A stretch of 64,000 nt of DNA from DASVBE01 sp963770375. Its GTDB lineage: Bacteria > Actinomycetota > Actinomycetes > Streptosporangiales > Streptosporangiaceae. The stretch lies in assembly GCA_963770375.1 (NCBI GenBank), contig CAVYPM010000021.1, positions 186,001 to 250,000 of the forward strand, read 5' to 3'. Position 1 is the stretch's first letter, and each line of letters opens with the position of its first letter. Shown one piece after another: positions 43,596 through 51,689 of this stretch. Both the position numbers and the translations under genes were made by a program. The notes below the pieces were generated by a model. The model was not told where the DNA came from, did not search any database, and was given only the letters and a program-made list of their open reading frames with translations.

Positions 43596-44336
43596 ATGCG
43601 TAAGAGCACGTCGGCAACCCTGGAGCCGCCGCTCCCGTCCCCGTCGCGCCCGCCGCCGGCGCCGCGGAATCCGGCCCCGCGGATCCTGCTGGTCGACGAC
43701 GAGCCGAAGATCCGCGACTTCGTCAGCCGGGCGCTGACCGCGGCCGGTTACCTGGTGGAGGTGGCCGGCGACGGGGCCAGCGCCCTGGCGCAGGCGGCCG
43801 GCGGCGGGTTCGCGCTGGTGGTGCTGGACCTGGTCATGCCGGGTCTTGACGGGCGGGCGGTGCTGGCCGAGCTGATCCGGCGGCAGCCGGATCAGGCCGT
43901 GCTGGTGCTGTCCTGCCTGGAGGACGTGCCGACCAAGGTGGCGTGCCTGGAGTTCGGCGCGAAGGACTACCTGACCAAGCCGTTCTCGCTGGATGAGCTG
44001 CTGGCCCGGATCCGGGCCCGGCTGCGCGGTGACGGCCACCCGGCGGGTGACGTCATCCGGGCGGGCGAGCTTTCGCTGGATACCTGGCGGCTGCGGGCCG
44101 ATATCGGGGCCGGGCCGATCGAGCTGACGCGGCTGGAATTCCTGCTGCTGCGCGAGCTGATGGAGCACCCGGGGACGTCGGTGCCAAAGGAGCAGCTGCT
44201 GGCCTCGGTATGGGGTCTCCAGTTCGATCCCGGGTCCAATGTGGTGGATGTCTGCGTGCGGCGGCTGCGCTCCAAACTCGGCTTCGAAACGATCAAGACG
44301 GTGCGCGGTGAGGGATATCAGCTCGCCATTTCCTGA
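43596..44336 (+). CDS. OmpR-type response regulator
   Basis: A 246-residue regulator. The receiver domain has RILLVDDEPKIRDFVSRAL, the phospho-acceptor Asp 78 in VVLDLVMPGLDG, and the conserved Lys in KDYLTKPFSLDELLAR. The winged-helix output domain ends FDPGSNVVDVCVRRLRSKLG, ETIKTVRGEGYQL. ATG 43596 follows GAGGTGGCAC and leaves out 11 codons of the open frame. It overlaps the sensor gene and is divergent from the oxidase operon, its likely target. Confidence 0.9.
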   Translation: MRKSTSATLEPPLPSPSRPPPAPRNPAPRILLVDDEPKIRDFVSRALTAAGYLVEVAGDGASALAQAAGGGFALVVLDLVMPGLDGRAVLAELIRRQPDQAVLVLSCLEDVPTKVACLEFGAKDYLTKPFSLDELLARIRARLRGDGHPAGDVIRAGELSLDTWRLRADIGAGPIELTRLEFLLLRELMEHPGTSVPKEQLLASVWGLQFDPGSNVVDVCVRRLRSKLGFETIKTVRGEGYQLAIS

Positions 44337-45543
44337 CGGCCTTTCCGGGGCGGGTGGCCGTTCCGAGACCCCTGTCCTGCTGCGGCCCAGCGACCGGTGG
44401 CCGTTCTGGCCGGGCTGGATCGACCTGGCCTGGGGCGTGTTCGCGGCGGCGAACCTGGTCGCGATCATCATCTTCGAGCGGTGGGAGACGATCCCGTTCC
44501 ACTTCATCTGGATCAGCGTCACGCTGCTGTACGGGTTCCGGATCTGGCGGACCCGGCCGACGTTCTGGGTGCTCGCCGCGGTCAGCGTGACCACGTTCGC
44601 GGCGATCGGCCTGGACGTGTGGCGGCACACCGAGCCGATCGACGAGCTGAACGAAGTGCCGCTGATGGGCGCGATGTTCTGGGCCATGGTCTGGCACGCC
44701 CGGCGGAGCCTGGCCGCGGATACCGAGCGGGCCCGGGTGGCCCAGGAGAACGCCCGGCTGCTGGCCGCCCAGCGCCGGTTCCTGCAGGACGCCTCGCACC
44801 AGCTGAAGACGCCGATCACGATCGCGCTGGGCCACGCCGAGCTGATGGCCAGGGAGCTGGCCGGGCAGGAGCGGCGGGACATCGAGGTGGTGATCGGCGA
44901 GCTGACCCGGCTGCGCGGGCTGAGCCGGCGGCTGCTGCTGATCGCCGCGGCCGAGGACCCGGACTTCCTCCGGCCTGAGCCGGTGGTACTGGACATCTTC
45001 CTGCGCGAGGTGTTCCGCCGCTGGCAGCCGACCGCGGCGCGGGACTGGCAGCTGGGGCCGCTGTGCCCGGCCACGGTGCAGGCGGACCGGGACCGGCTGG
45101 CGCTGGCCGTGGACGCGCTGCTGGAGAACGCGGTCCAGCACACCGTCGCGGGCAACTTCATCCGGCTGTCCCTGGAATGCGACCCGTCGGTTCCGTCGGC
45201 GGCGATCGTGATCGCGGACGGCGGCGCGGGGATCGAGCAGGCCGGGCTGGCCGACATCTTCGGCCGGTTCCGCACCGGGCCGGCCGCCGGCGCTGCCGGT
45301 GATTCTGACGACAGCGCCGCTGAGGACGGCGGGACTGGTCTCGGCCTCGCGCTCGTCGAGTCGGTGGCCCGCGGCCACCGCGGCGAGGTCCGGGTGCAGA
45401 GCGAGGTCGGGGTAGGCAGCCGGTTCGAGCTCGTGCTGCCCGCAGTCGCGGTACCCGGCGCCGATGCGGGCCCCGAGCCGGCCACCGCGGGCCCGGGCCA
45501 GGCCATCCTGGCGGCGCCACGATCCGCCGGGGTAAAGCTGTGA
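44308..45543 (+). CDS. Sensor histidine kinase
   Basis: A membrane kinase of about 411 residues. Two to four hydrophobic segments (WIDLAWGVFAAANLVAIIIF, FIWISVTLLYGFRIW, FWVLAAVSVTTFAAIGL, LMGAMFWAMVWHA) precede a helix, then the H-box RRFLQDASHQLKTPITIALGH, the N-box DALLENAVQHT, and the G-boxes IVIADGGAGI and GGTGLGLALVESVARGHRG. The GTG at 44308 is chosen; it overlaps the regulator gene by 29 nt. The short extracytoplasmic loops suggest that it senses something in or at the membrane, such as respiratory state. Confidence 0.85.
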   Translation: MRDISSPFPDGLSGAGGRSETPVLLRPSDRWPFWPGWIDLAWGVFAAANLVAIIIFERWETIPFHFIWISVTLLYGFRIWRTRPTFWVLAAVSVTTFAAIGLDVWRHTEPIDELNEVPLMGAMFWAMVWHARRSLAADTERARVAQENARLLAAQRRFLQDASHQLKTPITIALGHAELMARELAGQERRDIEVVIGELTRLRGLSRRLLLIAAAEDPDFLRPEPVVLDIFLREVFRRWQPTAARDWQLGPLCPATVQADRDRLALAVDALLENAVQHTVAGNFIRLSLECDPSVPSAAIVIADGGAGIEQAGLADIFGRFRTGPAAGAAGDSDDSAAEDGGTGLGLALVESVARGHRGEVRVQSEVGVGSRFELVLPAVAVPGADAGPEPATAGPGQAILAAPRSAGVKL

Positions 45544-46181
45544 CCGCCCGGAGCCCGGCCCAGGCTCCGCCGGGCGAAGCGGCGGCCGGGGCGGGGCGCT
45601 GGCCATCGGGGCGGCCGCGGGCGCGCTGGGTGCTGGCCGGGGTTCTGGCGGTGCTGGCGGCGGCGGTGCTGCTGGCCGGGCTGGTGCGGGCGCCGTCGGA
45701 CCAGGAGCGGGCCGCGGACCTGCGCGCGTTCGCCCGGGACATGACCGCCGACGTTCAGTCGTGCGCGGGCGGGGTCCGCGAGGCGCTCACCGCGCTGCGC
45801 GCGATCCAGGCCGGGAGCAGCCACGACACGGCCACCGCCAGCGGGATCGCCAGGGACGGCGCGGCCAACTGCTCGCCCGCGAACAACGAACTGCTCGACG
45901 ATCTGCTTCAGTACCAGGTCACCGAGTCGCTGGCCCGCTTCCGCCTGGCCCGGGTGGTCAGCGGCCTGGTCGACTGGTGCGCCCCGGACGCGATGCGGGT
46001 CCAGTCGGACGTCGCGGCGGTGCTCGCGGCTCGCGGCACCCCAGACGCCGGCCACACGGCGGCGGCCCTGCGCCACGCCCTGAAGGTGCTCGACACCCAG
46101 CGCACGGCGGTGGACGCGGTGCTCGCTCAGGCCAGCGCCGCCCTGCACACCCGGGCCCAGCCACCCCCGCTCCCCGGCTGA
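45540..46181 (+). CDS. Membrane-anchored protein of unknown function
   Basis: A 213-residue protein. After 28 residues comes a single helix (ARWVLAGVLAVLAAAVLLAGLV), then an extracytoplasmic, mostly helical domain with three cysteines (VQSCAGGV, AANCSPAN, DWCAPDA). No family recognised. The GTG start overlaps the kinase stop by 4 nt (GTGA), so it belongs to the two-component operon and could be an accessory sensor or a metal-binding partner. Confidence 0.75.
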   Translation: MTARSPAQAPPGEAAAGAGRWPSGRPRARWVLAGVLAVLAAAVLLAGLVRAPSDQERAADLRAFARDMTADVQSCAGGVREALTALRAIQAGSSHDTATASGIARDGAANCSPANNELLDDLLQYQVTESLARFRLARVVSGLVDWCAPDAMRVQSDVAAVLAARGTPDAGHTAAALRHALKVLDTQRTAVDAVLAQASAALHTRAQPPPLPG

Positions 46182-46196
46182 AGGAGGGCGCTCCTG

Positions 46197-46532
46197 ATGC
46201 CCGGTATGGGCTCCGGCCTGGACCTGAACAACCCGGTCCTGACCGGCGCGTTCCGCTCCGCGCTGGCCCATCAGAGCCTGGCGGTCCTCCTGCTGCTGGC
46301 CGCCTTCCTCCTGGCCTGGGCCACCCTCCGCGCCCGCCGCCCAGCCACCGGGCAAACTCTCCAGCCGGGAGGGAGGGCGGCTGCCGCATGGGTGACCGGG
46401 CGGCGGCAGCCGGGGCCGATCCGGAGCCGCGGTGGCGGGCTGTGCTGCGGGTGGGGTTCGGGGTTCTGTGGATGGTGGACGGGTTCCTGCAGGCGCAGCC
46501 GGCGATGGTCGCGGGACTGCCGTCGCGCGTGA
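46197..46532 (+). CDS. Small membrane protein, N-terminal part of SCO module copy 1
   Basis: ATG 46197 has AGGAGG at the right distance. The first 60 residues, MPGMGSGLDLNNPVLTGAFR and the helix LAVLLLLAAFLLAWATL, are clearly related to the N-terminus of the fused protein at 49662 (MPGMGTELGNGNAVL, then a similar helix). The remaining 50 residues, from about 46385, lie in the wrong frame for the next domain and have no helix or motif, so they are probably not a functional part. It may be a separate small subunit, or the start of a broken fusion gene. Confidence 0.55.
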   Translation: MPGMGSGLDLNNPVLTGAFRSALAHQSLAVLLLLAAFLLAWATLRARRPATGQTLQPGGRAAAAWVTGRRQPGPIRSRGGGLCCGWGSGFCGWWTGSCRRSRRWSRDCRRA

Positions 46533-47539
46533 TCCAGCCGGGGGCGGCCAGCTCGCCGGGCTGGGTGCGGTCGCTGGCCGGCTGGGGGACGGCCGCGTGG
46601 ACGTATCACCCGGTGCAGGCTGCCGCGGCGGCGGTGTGGATCCAGATCGGTATCGGGGTGTGGCTGCTGGCCGCCCGCCGCGGCCGCTGGTCGCAGGCCG
46701 CGGGCCTGGCCGGGATGGCCTGGGGCCTGGTCGTGTGGGTGTTCGGTGAGGCCTTCGGCGGTGTGTTCGCGCCCGGCCTGACCGTCCTGTTCGGGGCGCC
46801 CGGCGCGGCCCTGCTGTACGCGGTGGCCGGGGCGCTGATCGCGCTGCCGCCGCGGGCCTGGCCCCGGCTGGGCCGGTGGCTGCTTCCGGGCACCGGGCTG
46901 TTCCTGGCCGGCCTGGCCGTGCTGCAGGCCTGGCCGGGGCGTGGCTTCTGGGGCGAGCCCGGCGGCCGGCCCGGCCCGCTGGCCGGGATGATCCGGTCGA
47001 TGGCGCAGACCCCGCAGCCCCGGCCGCTCGCCAGCCTGGTCGGCGGGTTCGGCGATCTGGCCGCCGGGCATGCGTTCGCGGTCAACCTGGTCGCGGTCGT
47101 CGTGCTGGCCCTGGCCGCCGCGGCCCTGCTCACCGGCCGGCGCGCGGTGGCCGGCCCGGCCGTGGCCGTGCTCACCGTGTTCTGCCTGGCCGATTGGGTG
47201 CTGATCGAGGATGCCGGCGTGTTCGGCGGGCTCGGCACCGACCCGAACAGCATGATCCCGCTGGTACTCCTGGTCACCGCCGCCTACCTGGCCCGCTTCC
47301 CGGTCCCGGCGCCACCGCCCGCCCCAGCCCGCTCCCATCCCGGCCACTGTGCCCGCCCGTGCGGCCCGCTCGGTGGACGTGCGGACCGTAGCGGCGGTGT
47401 GGGCGCTGGGCGTGACCGTGGTCGGGGCCTGGCCTATGGCGGCGGCCGCCGCGAGCCGGTCCGCGGATCCGGTCCTGGCCCAGCGCGCTTGACGGGTCGG
47501 CCGCAATCGTCGATTTTGCCGCCCCGGGGTTCAGCCTGA
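46388..47539 (+). CDS. DoxX-like membrane protein, middle part of SCO module copy 1
   Basis: A membrane protein with seven to eight hydrophobic segments: RWRAVLRVGFGVLWMVDGFL, AAAAAVWIQIGIGVWLLAARRG, AGLAGMAWGLVVWVFGEAFGG, ALLYAVAGALIALPPRAW, FAVNLVAVVVLALAAAALL and others, ending GVFGGLGTDPNSMIPLVLLV. It is about 70% alike to the middle of the fused protein at 49662 by eye. ATG 46388 has its own ribosome site (GGGAGGGAGGG). After about 47300 the translated sequence turns to Arg/Gly-rich nonsense, while the matching residues (VDVRTVAAVWALGVTVVGAW, RSADPVLAQ) continue in another frame to a TGA at 47490. DoxX/DoxD-like relatives are linked to thiol or quinone chemistry. Confidence 0.65.
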   Translation: MGDRAAAAGADPEPRWRAVLRVGFGVLWMVDGFLQAQPAMVAGLPSRVIQPGAASSPGWVRSLAGWGTAAWTYHPVQAAAAAVWIQIGIGVWLLAARRGRWSQAAGLAGMAWGLVVWVFGEAFGGVFAPGLTVLFGAPGAALLYAVAGALIALPPRAWPRLGRWLLPGTGLFLAGLAVLQAWPGRGFWGEPGGRPGPLAGMIRSMAQTPQPRPLASLVGGFGDLAAGHAFAVNLVAVVVLALAAAALLTGRRAVAGPAVAVLTVFCLADWVLIEDAGVFGGLGTDPNSMIPLVLLVTAAYLARFPVPAPPPAPARSHPGHCARPCGPLGGRADRSGGVGAGRDRGRGLAYGGGRREPVRGSGPGPARLTGRPQSSILPPRGSA

Positions 47540-47559
47540 CCAGCGAGGACGGCCGGGCG

Positions 47560-48030
47560 GTGTCGCTGGCCTCGCTGCGCGGCAAGACCGTCCTGCTGAC
47601 CTTCCTCGACCCCGTCTGCACCAGCGACTGCCCGCTGATCGCCCAGGAGTTCCGCCAGGCCGACGCCATGCTCGGGGCCCGCAGCACGCACGTCGAACTG
47701 GTCGCCATCGCGGCCAACCCGGTGTACCACTCGGCCCGGTACGCCCGGGCGTTCGACCGGCAGGAGGGCCTGGCCGCGCTATCCAACTGGATGTTCCTGA
47801 GCGGCCCGCTGCCCGCACTGCGCCGGGCCTGGCACGACTACTCGTTCCCGGTGACGATGACCCCCGCGGGCGGCATGGTGGATCACGGCGACGTGGCGTA
47901 CGTGATCGACGCGGCCGGCCGGGTGCGCACCGAGCTGAACTTCGATCCCGGCCCTGGCACCTCGGCCACCCGCTCATCGTTTGCGGCCGAACTGGCCAGC
48001 GCCGCCGACGGGGCGCTGACCCCGCCGTGA
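47560..48030 (+). CDS. SCO1/SenC-like copper chaperone domain, last part of SCO module copy 1
   Basis: A 156-residue thioredoxin-fold domain. The copper site is FLDPVCTSDCPLIAQEF (Cys-x3-Cys), and MVDHGDVAYVIDAAGRV holds the likely distal His. SCO proteins insert copper into the CuA site of subunit II. The GTG at 47560 is the only start in this frame; upstream residues that belong to the fold (DGSAAIVDFAAPGFSLTSED) precede it without a start, which shows that it was once joined to the membrane part. It lacks its own signal sequence, so secretion depends on the upstream parts. It overlaps ctaG by 4 nt. Confidence 0.65.
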   Translation: MSLASLRGKTVLLTFLDPVCTSDCPLIAQEFRQADAMLGARSTHVELVAIAANPVYHSARYARAFDRQEGLAALSNWMFLSGPLPALRRAWHDYSFPVTMTPAGGMVDHGDVAYVIDAAGRVRTELNFDPGPGTSATRSSFAAELASAADGALTPP

Positions 48031-48926
48031 GCCTCCTGCTGACCCACTGGTCCGCGGACCCGTTCCTGGCCGTGGTCGCGATCATCGTCGCCGCCCACGA
48101 GACCGGCCTGCGGCGGCTGGCGGCCAGGTCCAGACCGGAGCGGACAAGGCAGCGGCGGATCCGCTCGGCCTGGTTCTACGCGGGCCTGGCCGTCCTGCTG
48201 CTCACCGTCGTCTCGCCGCTCGACTACTGGGCGGACGACTACTTCTACCTGCACATGGTCCAGCACCTGCTGCTGAGCTTCGCGGTGCCGTCGCTGATCG
48301 TGGCCGGGGCGCCGTGGCAGCCGCTGCTGGACGCGCTGCCCGCCCGGGCCGGCCTGCGCCTGACGAGGCTGGCCGCGCGCGGCCGCCGGATAGCCGCGCT
48401 CCGCGCCCTGACCCGGGCCGCAACCTGGCCGTGGACGGCCGTGATCGCGTTCAGCGCGGTCATGCTGGCCTGGCACATCCCGGTCCTGTACGACCTGGCC
48501 GAGCGCAACGAGGCCGTGCACATCTGGCTGATGCACGGCAGCCTGCTGGTCACCGGCGTGGCGTTCTGGCTGCTGTTCATCGGATCGCCGCCGGTCCGGA
48601 TGCGGCTCCGGCCGGCCGCGCAGATCGCCGCGCTGGCCGCGACCAACGTGGTGATGTGGCTGCTCGCGATGGCGATGAGCATGCTCGCCTCGGGCTCCTG
48701 GTACCCGGTCTACGGCCACATCCCCGGGGTGACGCTGCCGCCGTTCGCGGACCAGCAGATCGGCGCCGCGATCCTGTGGGTGTGCGGCGATTTCTGGTGC
48801 TACCCGGCGGTGGTGATCGCGATCCGGCGCCTGATCGCCAGGGACGGCAGCGTCTCCACCGCGGTCGACCGGATGCTGCTTGACCGCACCCGGCGAAGCG
48901 GTCCATGGCTTCAGAAGACCCGCTGA
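48027..48926 (+). CDS. ctaG: Cytochrome c oxidase assembly factor, caa3_CtaG family
   Basis: A 299-residue membrane protein with about seven helices. Family marks are WFYAGLAVLLLTVVSPLDYWADDYFYLHMVQHLLL, the histidine-containing HIPVLYDLAERNEAVH, LMHGSLLVTGVAFWLLF, and the C-terminal QIGAAILWVCGDFWCYPAVVI. CtaG-type proteins take part in copper insertion into heme-copper oxidases. The GTG at 48027 overlaps the SCO stop, and the neighbours support this role directly. Confidence 0.9.
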   Translation: MSLLLTHWSADPFLAVVAIIVAAHETGLRRLAARSRPERTRQRRIRSAWFYAGLAVLLLTVVSPLDYWADDYFYLHMVQHLLLSFAVPSLIVAGAPWQPLLDALPARAGLRLTRLAARGRRIAALRALTRAATWPWTAVIAFSAVMLAWHIPVLYDLAERNEAVHIWLMHGSLLVTGVAFWLLFIGSPPVRMRLRPAAQIAALAATNVVMWLLAMAMSMLASGSWYPVYGHIPGVTLPPFADQQIGAAILWVCGDFWCYPAVVIAIRRLIARDGSVSTAVDRMLLDRTRRSGPWLQKTR

Positions 48927-48941
48927 AGGACGGCTGCAGGC

Positions 48942-49628
48942 ATGCTGAGCAGGCACCCAACCGATAGGCCGGTTCGGCGCTGGCACACGCGCAGCGCTAA
49001 GTTCGGTCTCATGCTCCCCGGGAAAAACGTGGCCAGCACGGCCTTCTCGCGCCTTGCCGGGCGGGTCCGCCGGATGGGCCTGCCCGGGCAGATCGCGGGC
49101 ACCATCGCGGCCGCGCTGCTGGCCGTGCTCGCGGTGATCACCCTGGCCGGGCAGGACGGGTCGGCCGGCACCCAGCCGAAGACCCTGCCCACGGCGAGCA
49201 ACTTCACCCTGCCCGAACTGGGCCACAAGGACCGGATCGTGTCGCTGGCCGGCTACGCAGGGAAGCCGGTGATCGTGAACTTCTTCGCGTCCTGGTGCGC
49301 GGAGTGCCAGTCGGAGACCCCGGAACTGGCCAGGTTCTACCGGCAGAGCCACGGAAGCACCGTGATAATCGGGATCGACGCCAACGACTCGGCCGCCAAG
49401 GCGCTGCCGTGGATCCGGTCCAAGGGCGTGAGCTACCCGGTCGGCGTGGACCCGCACGGGCTGGGACCGGCGACCGCGTACGGCGTCAACGCACTGCCGC
49501 AGACGTTCTTCCTCGACGCACAGCACCGGATCGTGAAACGCATCTACGGGGCCGTCACCGCGAGTGACTTGCGCCAGGGGGTCGCGTTGATGGACCACCC
49601 GCCCGCGGCCCTCTCGGCGTCCGGCTGA
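48942..49628 (+). CDS. TlpA-like membrane-anchored thioredoxin
   Basis: A 228-residue disulfide reductase. An anchor helix (GTIAAALLAVLAVITLAG) precedes a thioredoxin fold with VNFFASWCAECQSETPELARFY (active-site Cys-x2-Cys), GIDANDSAAKALPWI, and the cis-proline in NALPQTFFLDAQHRI. It acts outside the membrane. TlpA proteins keep the cysteines of SCO and of the CuA site reduced during oxidase assembly, which fits its position among SCO and ctaG genes. ATG 48942 has GAAGGA upstream; ATG 49011 is an alternative. Confidence 0.9.
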   Translation: MLSRHPTDRPVRRWHTRSAKFGLMLPGKNVASTAFSRLAGRVRRMGLPGQIAGTIAAALLAVLAVITLAGQDGSAGTQPKTLPTASNFTLPELGHKDRIVSLAGYAGKPVIVNFFASWCAECQSETPELARFYRQSHGSTVIIGIDANDSAAKALPWIRSKGVSYPVGVDPHGLGPATAYGVNALPQTFFLDAQHRIVKRIYGAVTASDLRQGVALMDHPPAALSASG

Positions 49629-49661
49629 CCAGCCGGCCTAACCGGAAAGCAGGAGACCCCG

Positions 49662-51689
49662 ATGCCGGGGATGGGTACCGAGCTGGGCAACGGCAACGCG
49701 GTGCTGATCGCCGCCTTCCGTGACGCCCTGCTGCACCAGGGCTTTCTCATCGTCCTGGTGTTCGCCGTGCTCGGCCTGCTGCTGGTCAGCATCCGCGAGA
49801 TCCGCCGCCCGCTGCCGCCGCGGGTGGCCGGCGGCCCAGGCACGGCCAGCACGGGCACGGCCAGCACGGGCACGGCCAGCACGGGCACGGCCAGCACGGG
49901 CACGGCCCGCGCCAGGCCGCGGCGGCGGCCCCGCCTCCCGCGCGCCGGGCTGGGCCTGCGACTGCGGATCGCCGCCCGCAAGCTGTCCGGCGGCACCCCC
50001 GGCGAGCCCGAGCCGCGCTGGCGGGCCGTCCTGCGCATCGGGTTCGGCCTGCTGTGGGTGATCGACGGCCTGCTGCAGGCCCAGCCCGCGATGGTCGGCC
50101 TCGCCACGCAGGTGATCAAGCCGGAATCCGCCGGGTCCCCGGCCTGGGTGCGGTCCATCGTTGACTGGGGCACGGCCTCGTGGGCCTTCCACCCGGTGCA
50201 GGCCGCGGCCGCCGCGGTGTGGATCCAGCTGGGCATCGGGGTGTGGATGCTGGCCGTGCGGCGCGGCCGGTGGTCCCAGGCCGCGGCCCTGGCCGGGGTG
50301 GCCTGGGGTCTTGTGGTCTGGGTGTTCGGCGAGGCGTTCGGGAACGTGTTCGCGCCCGGGCTGAGCTTCCTGACCGGCGCACCGGGCGCGGCCCTGCTGT
50401 ACGTGGTGGCCGGCGCGCTGATCGCGCTGCCCGCCCGCGCCTGGGCGTCGGCCCGGCTCGGCCGCTGGCTGCTGGCCGGCTCCGGGGTGTTCCTGGTCGG
50501 CATGGCGGTGCTGCAGGCCTGGCCAGGGCGCGGCTTCTGGTCCGGCAACAGCCCGCTGGCCGACATGACCGGCGAGATGTCCGGGACGCCCCAGCCGCGT
50601 CCCCTGGCCAGCCTGGTGGGGAGCTTCGGCCGGATCGTGGCGGCGCACGGTTTCGCGGTCAACCTGGTCGCGGTCATCGTGCTGGCCGCAGCCGGCCTTG
50701 CCCTGCTCAGCGCCCGGCCGCGGCTGGTCAGGGCCGCGCTGCTGGCCACGGTCGCGCTGTGCGCGGTGGACTGGGTGCTGGTGCAGGACACCGGCGTGTT
50801 CGGGGGCCTGGGCACCGACCCGAACAGCATGATCCCGGTCGCCCTGCTGATCATCGCCGCCTGCCTGGCGTGGACCGCGAACTGCGCCGCACCCGTCCCC
50901 GCCGACACGACTTTCCCGGATTACGGAAGCGTCCCCGCGGGTGCCGCCGTCGCAGGTGAAACAGCAGGCGGCGGGGCGCAGGCCCGGCCACGGCGCCGGA
51001 CGTGGCGGCGCCGGCTGGCCACGGCGCTGCTGACGGTGGACGGCCGTTCCGTGGCCGCGGCCGGGGCCCTGGGGATCACGCTGCTGGGGGCGTTCCCGCT
51101 GGCCGCGGCGGCCGCGGACCGGTCGGCCGACCCGCTGATCGCCCGGGCGCTGAACGGGCCGGTGACCCAGGAGAACTTCCCGGCCAAGCCGTTCGAGCTG
51201 ACCACCGCGGACGGCCGGACCGTGTCGCTGGCCTCGCTCCGCGGCAAGACCGTTCTGCTGACCTTCCTCGACCCGGTGTGCACCAGCGACTGCCCGCTGA
51301 TCGCGCAGCAGTTCCGCACCGCGAACGAGCTGCTCGGGGCCCGCCGCAAGCAGGTCGAGCTGGTCGCGATCGCGGCCAACCCGGCCTACCACTCGGCCGG
51401 CGCGCTGCGCGCGTTCGACCGCCAGGAAGGCCTGGACCAGGTGCCCAACTGGACCTTCCTGACCGGCTCGCTCCCGCAGCTGCGGAAGGCGTGGCACGAC
51501 TACTTCTTCTCCGCCTCGCTCGTGCCCGCGGGCGGCATGGTCCTGCACAGCGACGTGGCCTACGTCATTGACTCCCGCGGCCAGGTCCGGTACGAGCTGA
51601 ACCTGGACCCCGGCCCGGCCAACTCGGCAACGCAGGCCTCCTTCGCCAGCGAGCTGGCGGCCGCCGCCGAGGCGGCGATGAAGTCATGA
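49662..51689 (+). CDS. Fused DoxX-like membrane/SCO1 protein, intact copy 2
   Basis: A 675-residue single chain. Residues 1–45: MPGMG and one helix (GFLIVLVFAVLGLLLVSI). Residues 55–110: Ala/Thr/Ser/Gly repeat and basic linker. Residues 110–420: DoxX-like membrane domain with about seven helices (RWRAVLRIGFGLLWVIDGLL to DWVLVQDTGVFGGLGTDPNSM). Residues 470–500: a further helix (VAAAGALGITLLGAFPLA). Residues 515–670: SCO domain with FLDPVCTSDCPLIAQQF and VLHSDVAYVIDSRGQV. The copper-binding Cys-x3-Cys therefore sits outside the membrane. It is the intact paralogue of the broken copy at 46197–48030. The likely role is copper delivery to CuA, perhaps coupled to quinone or thiol redox; that coupling is inference. 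Confidence 0.85.
   Translation: MPGMGTELGNGNAVLIAAFRDALLHQGFLIVLVFAVLGLLLVSIREIRRPLPPRVAGGPGTASTGTASTGTASTGTASTGTARARPRRRPRLPRAGLGLRLRIAARKLSGGTPGEPEPRWRAVLRIGFGLLWVIDGLLQAQPAMVGLATQVIKPESAGSPAWVRSIVDWGTASWAFHPVQAAAAAVWIQLGIGVWMLAVRRGRWSQAAALAGVAWGLVVWVFGEAFGNVFAPGLSFLTGAPGAALLYVVAGALIALPARAWASARLGRWLLAGSGVFLVGMAVLQAWPGRGFWSGNSPLADMTGEMSGTPQPRPLASLVGSFGRIVAAHGFAVNLVAVIVLAAAGLALLSARPRLVRAALLATVALCAVDWVLVQDTGVFGGLGTDPNSMIPVALLIIAACLAWTANCAAPVPADTTFPDYGSVPAGAAVAGETAGGGAQARPRRRTWRRRLATALLTVDGRSVAAAGALGITLLGAFPLAAAAADRSADPLIARALNGPVTQENFPAKPFELTTADGRTVSLASLRGKTVLLTFLDPVCTSDCPLIAQQFRTANELLGARRKQVELVAIAANPAYHSAGALRAFDRQEGLDQVPNWTFLTGSLPQLRKAWHDYFFSASLVPAGGMVLHSDVAYVIDSRGQVRYELNLDPGPANSATQASFASELAAAAEAAMKS
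49841..49900 (+). repeat. 15-bp tandem repeat in the SCO fusion gene
   Basis: Four perfect copies of cacggccagcacggg, then a partial copy. They encode Gly-Thr-Ala-Ser-Thr repeats in the linker after the first helix. The copy 1 paralogue has no such repeat, so it arose after duplication. Confidence 0.95.

Noticed and set aside
41676..46355. 1,559-codon minus-strand open frame
   Set aside because: Only its last 327 codons are ctaC. The rest is antisense to the two-component and downstream genes and is an effect of high GC.
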